IMG/VR virus record: IMGVR_UViG_3300047392_000113
Span: 1 to 55,151 of that record
DNA length: 55,151 nucleotides
DNA from: a virus
Reading direction: 5' to 3' (one strand)
Position numbers and translations under genes: made by a program. Below, in pieces: positions 1 to 6,543 of this stretch. The notes under the pieces were generated by a model. It had not been told where the DNA came from. It searched no databases and saw only the letters and a list, made by a program, of their open reading frames with translations. Position 1 is the first letter of the stretch. Each line of letters begins with the position of its first letter.

Positions 1-122
1 ACACCTTGGGTGCATTTAGTGTCCTGATTGCAGACATCGCTGCAGACCTGCCTAAGCACAAGCAAGCCGAAGTGATTCGCCAGCTGGAATCTCTCAAGGC
101 TCGACTGGCCACTATCGAATAA
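1..122 (+). CDS. 3' end of an unidentified protein
   Basis: An open frame enters from the left edge and stops at TAA 120-122; about 39 residues are visible. They are largely helical, with Ala, Lys, Gln and Leu (for example AEVIRQLESLKARLATIE), as in the C-terminal helix of a small structural or regulatory protein. The start lies outside the window and I do not recognise the family. A weak inverted repeat (ACCCC/GGGGT) just after the stop could be a terminator, since a new promoter follows. Confidence 0.5.
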   Translation, partial: TLGAFSVLIADIAADLPKHKQAEVIRQLESLKARLATIE

Positions 123-154
123 CCCCCACAGGTTAGGGGTCATCCAGAAAACCC

Positions 155-182
155 TTGTCTTTTTGCACCACTGATGTATAAT
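155..182 (+). promoter_or_regulatory. sigma70-like promoter
   Basis: TTGTCT (155-160), a 16-nt spacer and a perfect TATAAT (177-182) precede the gene starting at 209. Unlike several other promoters here, it leaves a leader of about 20 nt with an AAGGAAG ribosome binding site. It would be read by the unmodified host RNA polymerase, which suits an early transcript. Confidence 0.75.
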
Positions 183-208
183 AGACTCATAGTTTGAAAG
201 GAAGCAAA

Positions 209-448
209 ATGTCAGTAGAAGGTTTGATGTTGGATCTGGGAATGGAATTGTCCTTTGAGGACACGGTGCTGAATGTGGTAGAGAGTGTTACCAGCACCCG
301 TGCTTACTTTTTCAGTGGTACACTGTTCTTGGAGACTGAAGACTCTAAGATTGCAACTGATGTGTTTACTGCCTTGTGTGACCGTGTGACCCCTGCCATC
401 TCCTACGGCTTGTGTGGTCAATCTGAAACCTCTTACGATTTTATCTAA
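209..448 (+). CDS. small hypothetical early protein
   Basis: A 79-residue acidic protein. ATG 209 is chosen over an upstream in-frame TTG because AAGGAAG lies just upstream at normal spacing. It is the first gene after the promoter at 155-182, and the same AAGGAAGCAAA leader precedes the next gene at 458, so the two look like one unit with repeated ribosome binding sites. No motif or membrane segment is recognised; function unknown. Such short genes at the head of a T4-like early operon often act in host takeover, but nothing in this sequence shows that. Confidence 0.65.
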   Translation: MSVEGLMLDLGMELSFEDTVLNVVESVTSTRAYFFSGTLFLETEDSKIATDVFTALCDRVTPAISYGLCGQSETSYDFI

Positions 449-457
449 GGAAGCAAA

Positions 458-667
458 ATGAACGTAGTATACAAGACCAAGTCGGAGCAGCGAGTAGAGA
501 CCTCCGAGGCTATCCAAGCATTCCTAGCTAAGGGTGGATCTATCCAAGTCGTGCCTGCAAAGAAGCAACGTGGACGCACTAAGCAAAAGATGGCTACAAA
601 GTCATCTCGTGGTTTTCAAACTGGAAGTGCTGGTTTTGCTGTAGGTTATCCCACTCGCTCACTCTAA
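458..667 (+). CDS. small basic protein, possibly RNA-polymerase-binding SutA-like
   Basis: A 69-residue protein with a strong AAGGAAG ribosome binding site. The centre reads EAIQAFLAKGGSIQVVP followed by a basic tail (KKQRGRTKQK). The 'AFLAKGG-I-V' pattern resembles the short RNA-polymerase-binding segment of SutA-like regulators, which occurs in many small phage proteins; I make this link by eye and hold it loosely. The next gene lies 13 nt downstream. If the link is right it would touch host polymerase early in infection; otherwise it is a hypothetical basic protein. Confidence 0.6.
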   Translation: MNVVYKTKSEQRVETSEAIQAFLAKGGSIQVVPAKKQRGRTKQKMATKSSRGFQTGSAGFAVGYPTRSL

Positions 668-680
668 TGGAGATTGCAAT

Positions 681-842
681 ATGGTTGGTTCTATTCGTAC
701 TTTTCTTGGCTTTCTTATTTGCTGGGGCGCAGTTGGTGGCATTGATAATAATAATGCCCTTGTTCCTTGCATGGCATTTGCGCTGGTTGGTCTTGGGATT
801 ATGTATAATGGTGTACTTGCTATGAATAGGCTAAACTCATGA
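681..842 (+). CDS. small membrane protein
   Basis: A 53-residue protein starting at ATG 681, with GGAG 8 nt upstream. Two hydrophobic stretches (about residues 6-22 and 30-48) flank a polar GGIDNNN turn, predicting a two-pass inner-membrane protein. Similar 50-residue proteins with this 'GAVGGID ... GLGIMY-GV-AMN' pattern are common in phages; their role is unknown. An alternative overlapping frame starting at ATG 667 (52 residues, also hydrophobic) is less likely because it lacks a good ribosome binding site. Confidence 0.6.
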   Translation: MVGSIRTFLGFLICWGAVGGIDNNNALVPCMAFALVGLGIMYNGVLAMNRLNS

Positions 843-941
843 AAATGTATTGAAGGGACTCCTACCCTTCGATCCAAAACGGTATAAACCAACGAGACTC
901 TTTTTTACAAAGGGACTCCTCTAAGATACACGGGACTCCTT

Positions 942-1181
942 ATGAAAAAGAAACTAACTGTAATAGACCATGGAACGATGGTTTTTACGCTAAAAGAAAA
1001 CATGGTTAAATGCGAACTTTTCGAGGGATATCTCTCGAATAAACTTGCTGCAACATTCTATGTACCTAGGGACTCCTACGATAAAATTTCTGTTCCCTCG
1101 GACATTGTACGGTACAGACTAAAGCACGATTTTAATATCGAGATCGGGCACTATTCTGTAACCAACAAAATTGAACATTAA
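942..1181 (+). CDS. hypothetical protein
   Basis: A 79-residue protein, mostly beta-strand-like by eye, with no recognised motif. ATG 942 follows a GGGACTCCT copy by one base and has no purine-rich Shine-Dalgarno sequence, unlike most genes in this genome. Another copy lies inside the gene (1069-1077, read as R-D-S). The 99 nt upstream are non-coding and hold three repeat copies and a small hairpin. Function unknown. Confidence 0.6.
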   Translation: MKKKLTVIDHGTMVFTLKENMVKCELFEGYLSNKLAATFYVPRDSYDKISVPSDIVRYRLKHDFNIEIGHYSVTNKIEH

Positions 1182-1208
1182 GGGACTCCTCCCTAAGAAA
1201 GGCGATAT

Positions 1209-1472
1209 ATGACAGGATTTAAATCTAAAGTTGCAATGGCAAATTCTCGGGCGGGGACTCCTGCTCCACATTACTCTAATACTGATAATCCAGTAGATTT
1301 TCCTGTAGGGACTCCTGAGGATATTAACAGTGAATACTACTCATATCTCGACGATCTTCGAGATTCGGGGGTTACTAATATGTTTGGGGCTGCACCGTAT
1401 CTGGAACGTGAATTTGGTCTAGACCGTCGGGAAGCTAGGGATATTCTTCGTCAATGGATGGATTCATTTTAA
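1209..1472 (+). CDS. conserved small phage protein
   Basis: An 87-residue protein with an AAAGG ribosome binding site. The C-terminal half (about residues 43-87) has the pattern YLDDLRDSGVTNMFGA-PYL followed by a helical segment ending WMDSF. I recognise this as a recurrent domain of unknown function in small proteins of many tailed phages. The N-terminal half is polar and contains two GTP tripeptides encoded by GGGACTCCT repeat copies (1254, 1308), so the repeat appears to have been tolerated in the linker. No enzymatic residues are evident. Confidence 0.7.
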   Translation: MTGFKSKVAMANSRAGTPAPHYSNTDNPVDFPVGTPEDINSEYYSYLDDLRDSGVTNMFGAAPYLEREFGLDRREARDILRQWMDSF

Positions 1473-1483
1473 GGGACTCCTCT

Positions 1484-1582
1484 ATGGATGATCGAGCATT
1501 CTTTGCAGCTATTATAGCAATTTGCTTAGTGTTTACTGGGCATCCTATATTAGCAGTGTTGTTATTTTTATTTGTAGCGTAG
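1484..1582 (+). CDS. 32-residue single-pass membrane peptide
   Basis: ATG 1484 to TAG 1580-1582. After a short polar MDDRA head the peptide is almost wholly hydrophobic (residues 6-31), predicting one or two short membrane helices. GGGACTCCT ends 2 nt before the start codon and another copy overlaps the stop. There is no classical ribosome binding site. Small peptides of this type are often missed; reality rests on composition and the snug fit between neighbours. Confidence 0.45.
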   Translation: MDDRAFFAAIIAICLVFTGHPILAVLLFLFVA

Positions 1583-1590
1583 GGACTCCT

Positions 1591-1824
1591 ATGAGTGACG
1601 AGGATTTGGGGCTTGTCCCTAGACACAAGATCGATATTGTACTGTTGCGTGCTCAGATTGAGTTGCTGCAGCGAGTAAATAAGTTGGTAGAATTATTGGA
1701 GAGTGAATATGGCAAACGTAAAGCAAGGGAATCTGACCAAGAGCCCACAGTGGTGGCGTCATCTAAAGGATTGGAAGCGAGTGTTTTGGAAGACAGAACG
1801 CAAGGCACAAAAGCGAGACATTAG
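1591..1824 (+). CDS. hypothetical coiled-coil protein
   Basis: A 77-residue protein starting at ATG 1591, directly abutting a GGGACTCCT copy. Residues about 13-45 form a Leu-rich heptad-like helix (IDIVLLRAQIELLQRVNKL); the tail is polar. No family recognised. The frame is open upstream to 1522, but the start at 1591 fits the end of the preceding membrane-peptide gene. Confidence 0.55.
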   Translation: MSDEDLGLVPRHKIDIVLLRAQIELLQRVNKLVELLESEYGKRKARESDQEPTVVASSKGLEASVLEDRTQGTKARH

Positions 1825-1835
1825 GGAGAGACAGA

Positions 1836-2189
1836 ATGAGTCTTGATATTGATTTAATGGTAGTAAAACCAGTGTCAGTTTATGACGCTAATATTACGCA
1901 CAATCTTGGTCGTATGGCTGAGGCAGTTAAAATTGGTGCAGACTTTGGTAGTGAACTAACTCTCTACGATGTGATGTGGCGACCAGATGAACATGGGTTT
2001 AAGTTTGCCCGAGAAATTGCAGATTGGTTGGACTACGGATTTAATATGTTGTTGGCTGAACCCGAGACGTATAAGCAGCACAATCCTAGCAACGGCTGGG
2101 GTTCATATGACGGACTAGTGGACTTTGTTTACAAGTATCGTAACGCATGCTGGGATAATCCAGATGCAGAATTGCGGGTGTCACGATGA
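1836..2189 (+). CDS. conserved phage hypothetical protein
   Basis: A 117-residue acidic protein with a GGGAGAG ribosome binding site. It shows the pattern D-DL---V----NITHNLGRMAE, then TLYDVMWRP, NPSNGWGSYDGLV-FV and a terminal VSR. I recognise this as a widespread phage protein of unknown function, often near nucleotide-metabolism genes. It has no membrane segment or known catalytic motif. Its stop overlaps the start of a possible 23-residue frame (ATGA at 2186-2189). Confidence 0.75.
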   Translation: MSLDIDLMVVKPVSVYDANITHNLGRMAEAVKIGADFGSELTLYDVMWRPDEHGFKFAREIADWLDYGFNMLLAEPETYKQHNPSNGWGSYDGLVDFVYKYRNACWDNPDAELRVSR

Positions 2190-2257
2190 GACGTGGAATA
2201 TTTCGGGGACTTCTCCGTGAATTTTTTAGAGGATATAAAGATGGCAAAAGGTCTTGA
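2186..2257 (+). CDS. possible 23-residue basic leader peptide
   Basis: An ATGA overlap with the preceding stop opens a 23-codon frame rich in Arg, Phe and Gly, ending TGA 2255-2257. It carries a degenerate copy of the GGGACTCCT repeat and overlaps the start of the next gene (2241). Coupled termination could drive translation of that gene. No other evidence supports it as a real gene. Confidence 0.25.
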   Translation: MRRGIFRGLLREFFRGYKDGKRS

Positions 2258-2441
2258 ACTTGACTTTGAGGTTGCAGATAAAATTGCATTGGCTTCTATG
2301 AAGGATCATCTAAAGTATCTTAATAAAGAAGTGCGTGATCATGAGACAAGGGGTTCATATATGCACCCAGAAGATTATGCTAATTCTAAGTTAAAATTGA
2401 TTCCTTCACTAGAGACTCTTATTTCATACTACGGTGGATAG
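2241..2441 (+). CDS. hypothetical protein
   Basis: A 66-residue mixed-charge protein. ATG 2241 is preferred over an upstream in-frame GTG (2193) because AGAGGAT precedes it at proper spacing. It is predicted mainly helical and ends LIPSLETLISYYGG. No family recognised. Its stop is followed within 4 nt by the -35 box of the next promoter, so the transcription unit is read through or restarted here. Confidence 0.6.
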   Translation: MAKGLELDFEVADKIALASMKDHLKYLNKEVRDHETRGSYMHPEDYANSKLKLIPSLETLISYYGG

Positions 2442-2444
2442 TGC

Positions 2445-2473
2445 TTGACTTTTGTAAAGAGTTGAGGTATAAT
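2445..2473 (+). promoter_or_regulatory. sigma70-like promoter
   Basis: TTGACT (2445-2450), a 17-nt spacer and TATAAT (2468-2473). Only one base separates the -10 box from ATG 2475, so a normal start site near 2480 would fall inside that frame. The promoter may mainly serve the HAD gene at 2591. Confidence 0.75.
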
Positions 2474-2474
2474 A

Positions 2475-2594
2475 ATGACTTATAGAAAGTATTACTGGAC
2501 ACATGCTCGTCGTCAGATTAGCGTGGCTCTAGAAATGATTTGGTACGGGGTGATTCTTGATCGAGGTCACCACTCAACTTGGAAAAAGAAATGA
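2475..2594 (+). CDS. 39-residue hypothetical protein
   Basis: ATG 2475 to TGA 2592-2594. Basic and aromatic-rich (MTYRKYYWTHARRQ start), with a short amphipathic centre. Its stop overlaps the start of the HAD gene (ATGA), the same junction style used throughout this genome, which favours a real gene. However, the promoter just upstream would probably initiate after its ATG, so it may be translated only from read-through transcripts. Function unknown. Confidence 0.4.
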   Translation: MTYRKYYWTHARRQISVALEMIWYGVILDRGHHSTWKKK

Positions 2595-2908
2595 ACATCG
2601 CTATTGATTTTGATGACACTTATACTCGTGACCCAGCAATGTGGGACAAGTTTATTGGCTTGGCTCAACTAAGTGGTCACAAGGTATATTGCGTAACTGC
2701 TCGTGCACAAGATTACGATGCAGAAGTTCTTGGATCGATTGGTCGAGTTGTTGGTGTAGGTAATTGTTACTTTACTGCAATGCAAGGCAAGCGTGCATAC
2801 ATGTACGCCAATAACATTAACATCCATGTGTGGATTGACGACACTCCAGATATGATTGTTCGTGGTATCGAAGTTGAACATAACGATGGACAGATTTATC
2901 TACCATGA
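2591..2908 (+). CDS. HAD-like phosphatase
   Basis: A 105-residue protein beginning IAIDFDDTYTRDP: the DxDxT motif I of the haloacid dehalogenase superfamily lies at residues 5-9, with the nucleophile and acid/base aspartates in place. Motif IV appears as WIDDTPDM near residue 83. It lacks a large cap domain, which is typical of the short phage HAD proteins that probably act on nucleotides or polynucleotide ends; the substrate is not evident. ATG 2591 is chosen over an upstream TTG because DFDD then sits at the usual position and the start overlaps the previous stop. The next gene overlaps by ATGA. Confidence 0.75.
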   Translation: MNIAIDFDDTYTRDPAMWDKFIGLAQLSGHKVYCVTARAQDYDAEVLGSIGRVVGVGNCYFTAMQGKRAYMYANNINIHVWIDDTPDMIVRGIEVEHNDGQIYLP

Positions 2909-3060
2909 GCGACGAAGAAGTAATTAAATTCTACAATGAACTAGAAGAACACTACGGTGATCGTCTAGTAAACTTTGAGCATCATCCAAGGCAATTTGCC
3001 CATCAGGTTCTACTTTATCGTTATTACATAAATAAAGAATCTAACACGGAGCAATCATGA
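2905..3060 (+). CDS. small acidic hypothetical protein
   Basis: A 51-residue protein running from an ATGA overlap with the HAD gene to an ATGA overlap with the next gene. It is helical, rich in Glu, His and Tyr, with the segment NFEHHPRQFAHQVLLYRYY. The double overlaps suggest translational coupling in one operon. No family recognised. Confidence 0.6.
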   Translation: MSDEEVIKFYNELEEHYGDRLVNFEHHPRQFAHQVLLYRYYINKESNTEQS

Positions 3061-3314
3061 AGAGTTTAACCAGCTGGAAAGTATATGAGTACACTACGAA
3101 TACTGGCGTAGTAAATAGAGTTGTTGTGGGGCTTGATACCGACATTGGTGCAGGTATCGTTGAAGACGTAACTTCTAGTGGTGAAGGAACTATCAATGAC
3201 TATAAGTTGTATGGTGGAGCCAATCATTATTTTGAAGGCGCTCAACAGTTGTGGTTAGAATATTGCACCAAGCATGATGTTAATTCTATCAAGGATGTTT
3301 CCGATAATTATTAA
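3057..3314 (+). CDS. hypothetical protein
   Basis: An 85-residue protein with alternating beta-like N-terminal strands (WKVYEYTTNTGVVNRVVVGLDTD) and an acidic helical tail. It starts within the stop of the preceding gene and is followed by a 16-nt gap before the metallophosphatase. No motif recognised. Confidence 0.55.
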   Translation: MKSLTSWKVYEYTTNTGVVNRVVVGLDTDIGAGIVEDVTSSGEGTINDYKLYGGANHYFEGAQQLWLEYCTKHDVNSIKDVSDNY

Positions 3315-3330
3315 GTGAAAAGAGTTTGTT

Positions 3331-4263
3331 ATGAAAATTGGTGTTTGCTCAGATCTCCATCTAGAGTTTGGTGATCTGAATATAAAGAATGAAGATAATG
3401 TTGATGTTCTGATTCTGTCAGGTGACATCCTTGTCGAACGAGACCTGTCTATGTACGATCGTCGTCAGATGGAGATGGGTTTTATGCAGGCACGTTCAGT
3501 TCGTTTCCACGAATTCTTCCAACGTGTTTGTTTCCAATTCCCCCATGTAATCTACGTTGCTGGCAATCATGAGCATTACCATGGCGACTTCAAGTTCACA
3601 ATCAGCGAACTAAAGCGTAAGTTGGGTCATCATAAAAACCTACACATCTTGGATCGTGAAGTATTCGAACTTGATGATGTGCGTTTTATCGGCTCTACTC
3701 TTTGGACTGATATGAACAAAGAAGACCCATTGACGCTGCATGCGATGAAAAAGATGATGAACGATTTTCGTTGCGTTCAGAATTCTAACAAAGAAGTCAA
3801 CTTCAGAACAACTGAACCTGTTGATAAGCCTGTTGGAATGACTGACGCTGAATGGATTGCACAACCTCATGAGAAACGTGTCAAGACAGTCTTTAAAACA
3901 CGCACTGCTACATTCTCTCCAGAGGATGCAGTTGAAGAACACAAAAAGTGTCTTGGTTACATCAAGACTGTGTACGAAGACACGCCTCCTTGGAAGTCTA
4001 TTGTAGTTGTTGGTCACCATACTCCATCTCATACTTCTTGCCATCCACGTTACAAGGATGACCAGATTATGAATGGTGGATACCACAGCGACTTGTCTGA
4101 GTTTATCTTGGATCGTCCAGGAATCAAACTTTGGACACATGGTCATACACATGAGTTGTTTGACTACATGATTGGCAGTACTCGTGTTGTTTGCAACCCA
4201 CGTGGTTACGATGGTTACGAAGATATTGCTGATACTTTTAAATTGAAAGTGGTTGAATTATGA
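3331..4263 (+). CDS. calcineurin-like metallophosphoesterase
   Basis: A 310-residue protein with the full metallophosphoesterase signature: SDLHLE (D8, H10), GD (31-32), GNHEH (N79, H80), GHH near residue 228 and GHTH near 271-274. These residues bind two metal ions and catalyse phosphoester hydrolysis. There is no signal peptide, so it acts in the host cytoplasm. Substrates in this superfamily range from nucleotides and cyclic nucleotides to protein phosphates; the sequence does not decide between them. An insertion at about residues 130-220 is longer than in minimal members. The 3' end overlaps the next gene by ATGA. The superfamily call is firm, the role unknown. Confidence 0.85.
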   Translation: MKIGVCSDLHLEFGDLNIKNEDNVDVLILSGDILVERDLSMYDRRQMEMGFMQARSVRFHEFFQRVCFQFPHVIYVAGNHEHYHGDFKFTISELKRKLGHHKNLHILDREVFELDDVRFIGSTLWTDMNKEDPLTLHAMKKMMNDFRCVQNSNKEVNFRTTEPVDKPVGMTDAEWIAQPHEKRVKTVFKTRTATFSPEDAVEEHKKCLGYIKTVYEDTPPWKSIVVVGHHTPSHTSCHPRYKDDQIMNGGYHSDLSEFILDRPGIKLWTHGHTHELFDYMIGSTRVVCNPRGYDGYEDIADTFKLKVVEL

Positions 4264-4604
4264 GTACATATACACCCGACAGTTGGGTTATGCTTAAGAT
4301 AACCTATAAAGGTGAACCTACCTACAAAATTCTTGCAGGATGGGGTGGTAGTTATCTTTATGGTGCATCTTGGAAATTAAACAGTGGAGTCACCCGAGTT
4401 GAAGACAACGGTGATTTCTACTCGTTCTATGGTTACAGTGGCAGCGTCTACGAATGTCGTAAAAATTCCTATGGTCTTTCTGGGTACACTGCTGGTATAT
4501 TAGATTCCTTCTATAAACAAGCAGAAGACAATGATGACGTCAAAATTGAGTGTCTGCACGAAGACCAGACCGATTTTATGAACATTCACTATGCCGACAA
4601 TTAA
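4260..4604 (+). CDS. conserved hypothetical protein
   Basis: A 114-residue protein rich in Tyr, Gly and Ser (WVMLKITYKGEPTYKILAGW at the N-terminus, then SYLYGASWKLNSGVTRV). It looks like an all-beta fold seen in several T4-like and other phage genomes as a hypothetical protein. It overlaps the metallophosphatase stop (ATGA) and its own end overlaps the next gene by 14 nt. No catalytic motif. Confidence 0.65.
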   Translation: MSTYTPDSWVMLKITYKGEPTYKILAGWGGSYLYGASWKLNSGVTRVEDNGDFYSFYGYSGSVYECRKNSYGLSGYTAGILDSFYKQAEDNDDVKIECLHEDQTDFMNIHYADN

Positions 4605-4887
4605 ACTAGAGACTGATCCATCCACTGGAGATTTAATTTTACCACTTTCTGATGAATTAATGAAGGAAGTTGGTTGGAAAATCGGTGACACGATCCGTTG
4701 GACTGAAAAGAAAGACGGATCGTGGCATTTAACTAAGGTAAATGAGCAGTTAGATTTGTTTGATGAGAAAGATGAAGCTGTTTTAGAGTTGCTAAAAGAA
4801 AATCAGCGACTAAAAACACAAATTGAACACCTTAATAGTGAAATTACCGAATATAAAAAGACACTTGACATTGATGATTGGAAATAA
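4591..4887 (+). CDS. AbrB/MazE-like DNA-binding protein with coiled coil
   Basis: A 98-residue protein. Residues about 13-40 (LILPLSDELMKEVGWKIGD) match the swapped-hairpin pattern of AbrB/SpoVT/MazE-type domains ('LP-P--L---LGW--GD'). Residues 62-92 form a strong Leu/Glu/Lys coiled coil. Such domains bind DNA as dimers, often as transition-state regulators or antitoxins. No toxin gene is next to it, so a regulatory role is more likely. Start overlaps the previous gene by 14 nt. Confidence 0.55.
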   Translation: MPTIKLETDPSTGDLILPLSDELMKEVGWKIGDTIRWTEKKDGSWHLTKVNEQLDLFDEKDEAVLELLKENQRLKTQIEHLNSEITEYKKTLDIDDWK

Positions 4888-4888
4888 A

Positions 4889-5260
4889 ATGAGCAAAACA
4901 TTCACAGACGTATCAGTTTTTCTTACTGCAGTTGGTCAAAGCACCCCATCCAAGCCGATTGGTGAGACTGATCAGTCAAAATTGTATAAAAAACTGATTG
5001 ATGAGGAATATCAAGAGTTTTTAGAAGCATTTTACACTGCTGACACTGCTGAAGAGATTGATGCATGCTTCGATATGATGTGGGTTATCATTGGATATAT
5101 GAAATCACGTGGTTGGGATTGCGAAAATATCTGGGATGAGGGTGCAAAATCCAATTTATCCAAAATTGACCCCACTACTGGGCTTGTTCGTCGTCGTGAA
5201 GACGGTAAAATCCTGAAACCAGAAGGCTGGCAACCACCAAACTTCAAAAAATTCGTCTAA
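4889..5260 (+). CDS. MazG/PRA-PH-like nucleotide pyrophosphohydrolase
   Basis: A 123-residue protein starting at ATG 4889, 1 nt after the preceding stop. The segment KLIDEEYQEFLEA followed by EEIDACFDMMW fits the EExxE...ExxD metal-binding motif of all-alpha NTP pyrophosphohydrolases (MazG, HisE-like, dUTPase family 2). The C-terminus 'SKIDPTTGLVRRREDGKILKPEGW-PP' is the signature of the phage/bacterial phosphoribosyl-ATP-pyrophosphatase-like subfamily. Such enzymes hydrolyse (d)NTPs to monophosphates and are often carried by lytic phages to adjust nucleotide or alarmone pools. Substrate is inferred only at family level. Confidence 0.8.
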   Translation: MSKTFTDVSVFLTAVGQSTPSKPIGETDQSKLYKKLIDEEYQEFLEAFYTADTAEEIDACFDMMWVIIGYMKSRGWDCENIWDEGAKSNLSKIDPTTGLVRRREDGKILKPEGWQPPNFKKFV

Positions 5261-5264
5261 GGTG

Positions 5265-5293
5265 TTGTCTTGCAAGATTTTACACGGTATAAT
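5265..5293 (+). promoter_or_regulatory. sigma70-like promoter giving a near-leaderless transcript
   Basis: TTGTCT (5265-5270), 17 nt, TATAAT (5288-5293). ATG 5300 follows the -10 box by 6 nt, so transcription would begin at or next to the start codon of the 5'-nucleotidase-like gene. Confidence 0.75.
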
Positions 5294-5299
5294 TACCCT

Positions 5300-5788
5300 A
5301 TGATTACACTTTACCTTGATATGGACGGTGTCCTTGCTGACTTCAACAAGGAATACACCAAATTTGACCCCAAAAAAGAAGATCGAAAGAAATTTCGTGA
5401 CTCTGTTTTTACTCACAAAATCTTCGAAAAGCTGGATTTCATGCCAGATGCGCAAGAATTGCTTAATCACGTGTCAAAACTGCATGGAATTGACATTCAG
5501 ATTCTTACTTCGATGGGCACTCATGAGGCTCAACAAGCAAACGAAGCAAAAAGCCAAAAATTGGTTTGGTTGAATATGAAAAATATTCCCTACAAAGCCA
5601 ATTTTGTTCATAACAAAGAAGAAAAGGCGAAATACGCTACACCTACATCAATCCTTGTTGATGACTCTTCTGGTTGTATTGGTCCATTTATTGCTGCTGG
5701 TGGACATGGTATTCTACATTCCCATTCTAGCGAGACAATTCGTATTCTCGACTCTACCATTCTCCAACTGAAAGCAATTAATGCTTGA
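5300..5788 (+). CDS. 5'(3')-deoxyribonucleotidase-like HAD phosphatase
   Basis: A 162-residue protein beginning LYLDMDGVLADFN: the DxDGVxADF form of HAD motif I is typical of the 5'(3')-deoxyribonucleotidase (NT5C) family. ILTSMGT (about residue 70) is motif II-like and ILVDDSSGCIGPFIAAGGHGILH is the motif IV region. It probably dephosphorylates (deoxy)nucleoside monophosphates in phage nucleotide metabolism. The start is placed at ATG 5300 because the -10 box ends at 5293; an in-frame TTG at 5270 lies within the promoter. The 3' end overlaps the next gene by 8 nt. Confidence 0.8.
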   Translation: MITLYLDMDGVLADFNKEYTKFDPKKEDRKKFRDSVFTHKIFEKLDFMPDAQELLNHVSKLHGIDIQILTSMGTHEAQQANEAKSQKLVWLNMKNIPYKANFVHNKEEKAKYATPTSILVDDSSGCIGPFIAAGGHGILHSHSSETIRILDSTILQLKAINA

Positions 5789-6068
5789 TCTTTTTAAACC
5801 TACTTTTGACTGGATTCGTGATGATTTTAAGTCTAACCCAGTTCGCTTTGCTATTGAGTTGCTTGCTTGGGCTATTAGTATTGGATGTAGTATTACTATG
5901 GCGAGCACAGTCCCAAACCCACCGTTGCTTACTCTTTATCCTATTTGGATTACTGGTTGTGCCTTGTATGCTTGGGCTGCTTGGACTCGGAAATCTTTTG
6001 GCATGTTGGCTAACTACATTTTGTTGACAACTATTGATACTATCGGTTTGATTAGGATGTTATTCTGA
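5781..6068 (+). CDS. membrane protein, conserved in phages
   Basis: A 95-residue protein. After an amphipathic N-terminus (FKPTFDWIRDDFKSNPVRFA) there are three hydrophobic segments at about residues 23-43, 50-66 and 76-94. The pattern 'MASTVPNPPLLTLYPIWITG' followed by 'AWAAWTRKSFGMLANY' recurs in T4-like marine and freshwater phages as an unnamed membrane protein, somewhat reminiscent of PnuC-type small transporters. I infer inner-membrane location; function unknown. It overlaps both neighbours. Confidence 0.7.
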   Translation: MLDLFKPTFDWIRDDFKSNPVRFAIELLAWAISIGCSITMASTVPNPPLLTLYPIWITGCALYAWAAWTRKSFGMLANYILLTTIDTIGLIRMLF

Positions 6069-6331
6069 TGCAATTAACTAGTAAAAAACTTTATCCATCT
6101 GTCCCACAACTGCAAGTGCCACTACCTGTGATTCCTGTTGACTTTGTTAAACCATTGTCATACGAATTTCGTGTAGCAGAAATTATTAACGATGAAGGTA
6201 AGATTGAAACTGTCAAGCTGCAAATGCAAATTTGGGAGCATGACGAATTTGGATCTGGTACAGTAAAACAATATTGGTCTGATGTGCCTCGACAAAAATT
6301 TGATAAAAATGGCGTGTTGTTAATGCCATGA
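6068..6331 (+). CDS. hypothetical protein
   Basis: An 87-residue protein starting inside the previous stop (TGATG). The N-terminus is Pro-rich (PSVPQLQVPLPVIPVDFVKP), followed by a beta-like segment IKLQMQIWEHD-type pattern and YWSDVPRQKF. No known domain. Coupled on both sides by 1-4 nt overlaps. Confidence 0.55.
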   Translation: MQLTSKKLYPSVPQLQVPLPVIPVDFVKPLSYEFRVAEIINDEGKIETVKLQMQIWEHDEFGSGTVKQYWSDVPRQKFDKNGVLLMP

Positions 6332-6501
6332 ATAAGTGGTCCATATCTAAGTGGTGGAGATTGTGGGCAAAAGCGATAGGTGAGAAAAGTAGTTCCCACG
6401 ATTGGGAAGCAGATAAGATTGCTTATATTCGTACTGCTATTGTTCTCTGTTATATTATCACAAATTTTTTTATTATCGCAGGTGTTATACATCACTGGTA
6501 A
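6328..6501 (+). CDS. small membrane protein, conserved in phages
   Basis: A 57-residue protein opening at an ATGA overlap. The N-terminal half is basic and aromatic (KWWRLWAKAIGEK), then DWEADKIAYIRT leads into one transmembrane helix (about residues 36-54) ending IAGVIHHW. The pattern is familiar from many phage genomes as an unnamed single-pass membrane protein. Function unknown. A strong promoter follows immediately. Confidence 0.6.
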   Translation: MNKWSISKWWRLWAKAIGEKSSSHDWEADKIAYIRTAIVLCYIITNFFIIAGVIHHW

Positions 6502-6508
6502 TTAGTCC

Positions 6509-6537
6509 TTGACTTTAATGCAATTTTCAGGTATAAT
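6509..6537 (+). promoter_or_regulatory. sigma70-like promoter giving a near-leaderless transcript
   Basis: TTGACT (6509-6514), 17 nt, TATAAT (6532-6537). The start codon of uvdE (6544) follows the -10 box by 6 nt and there is no Shine-Dalgarno sequence between them. Confidence 0.8.
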
Positions 6538-6543
6538 AAACCT

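Larger units (their letters stand above)
855..1590 (+). repeat. nine dispersed copies of GGGACTCCT
   Basis: Perfect copies start at 855, 912, 932, 1069, 1182, 1254, 1308, 1473 and 1582; a degenerate GGGACTTCT lies near 2206. Three copies end 0-2 nt before a start codon (942, 1484, 1591). Others lie inside genes in different reading frames (encoding RDS at 1069 but GTP at 1254 and 1308), so the conservation is at nucleic-acid level. The copy at 855 is the left arm of a GAAGGG/CCCTTC hairpin (852-870). I saw no perfect copies elsewhere in the window. Confidence 0.9.

Noticed and set aside
855-1590. GGGACTCCT repeats as a CRISPR array
   Set aside because: The unit is only 9 bp, spacing is irregular (11 to 164 nt) and copies lie inside genes; no cas genes or uniform spacers.
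4591-5260. AbrB-like gene plus neighbour as a toxin-antitoxin pair
   Set aside because: The adjacent gene is a MazG/PRA-PH-like pyrophosphohydrolase, not a PIN or MazF toxin.
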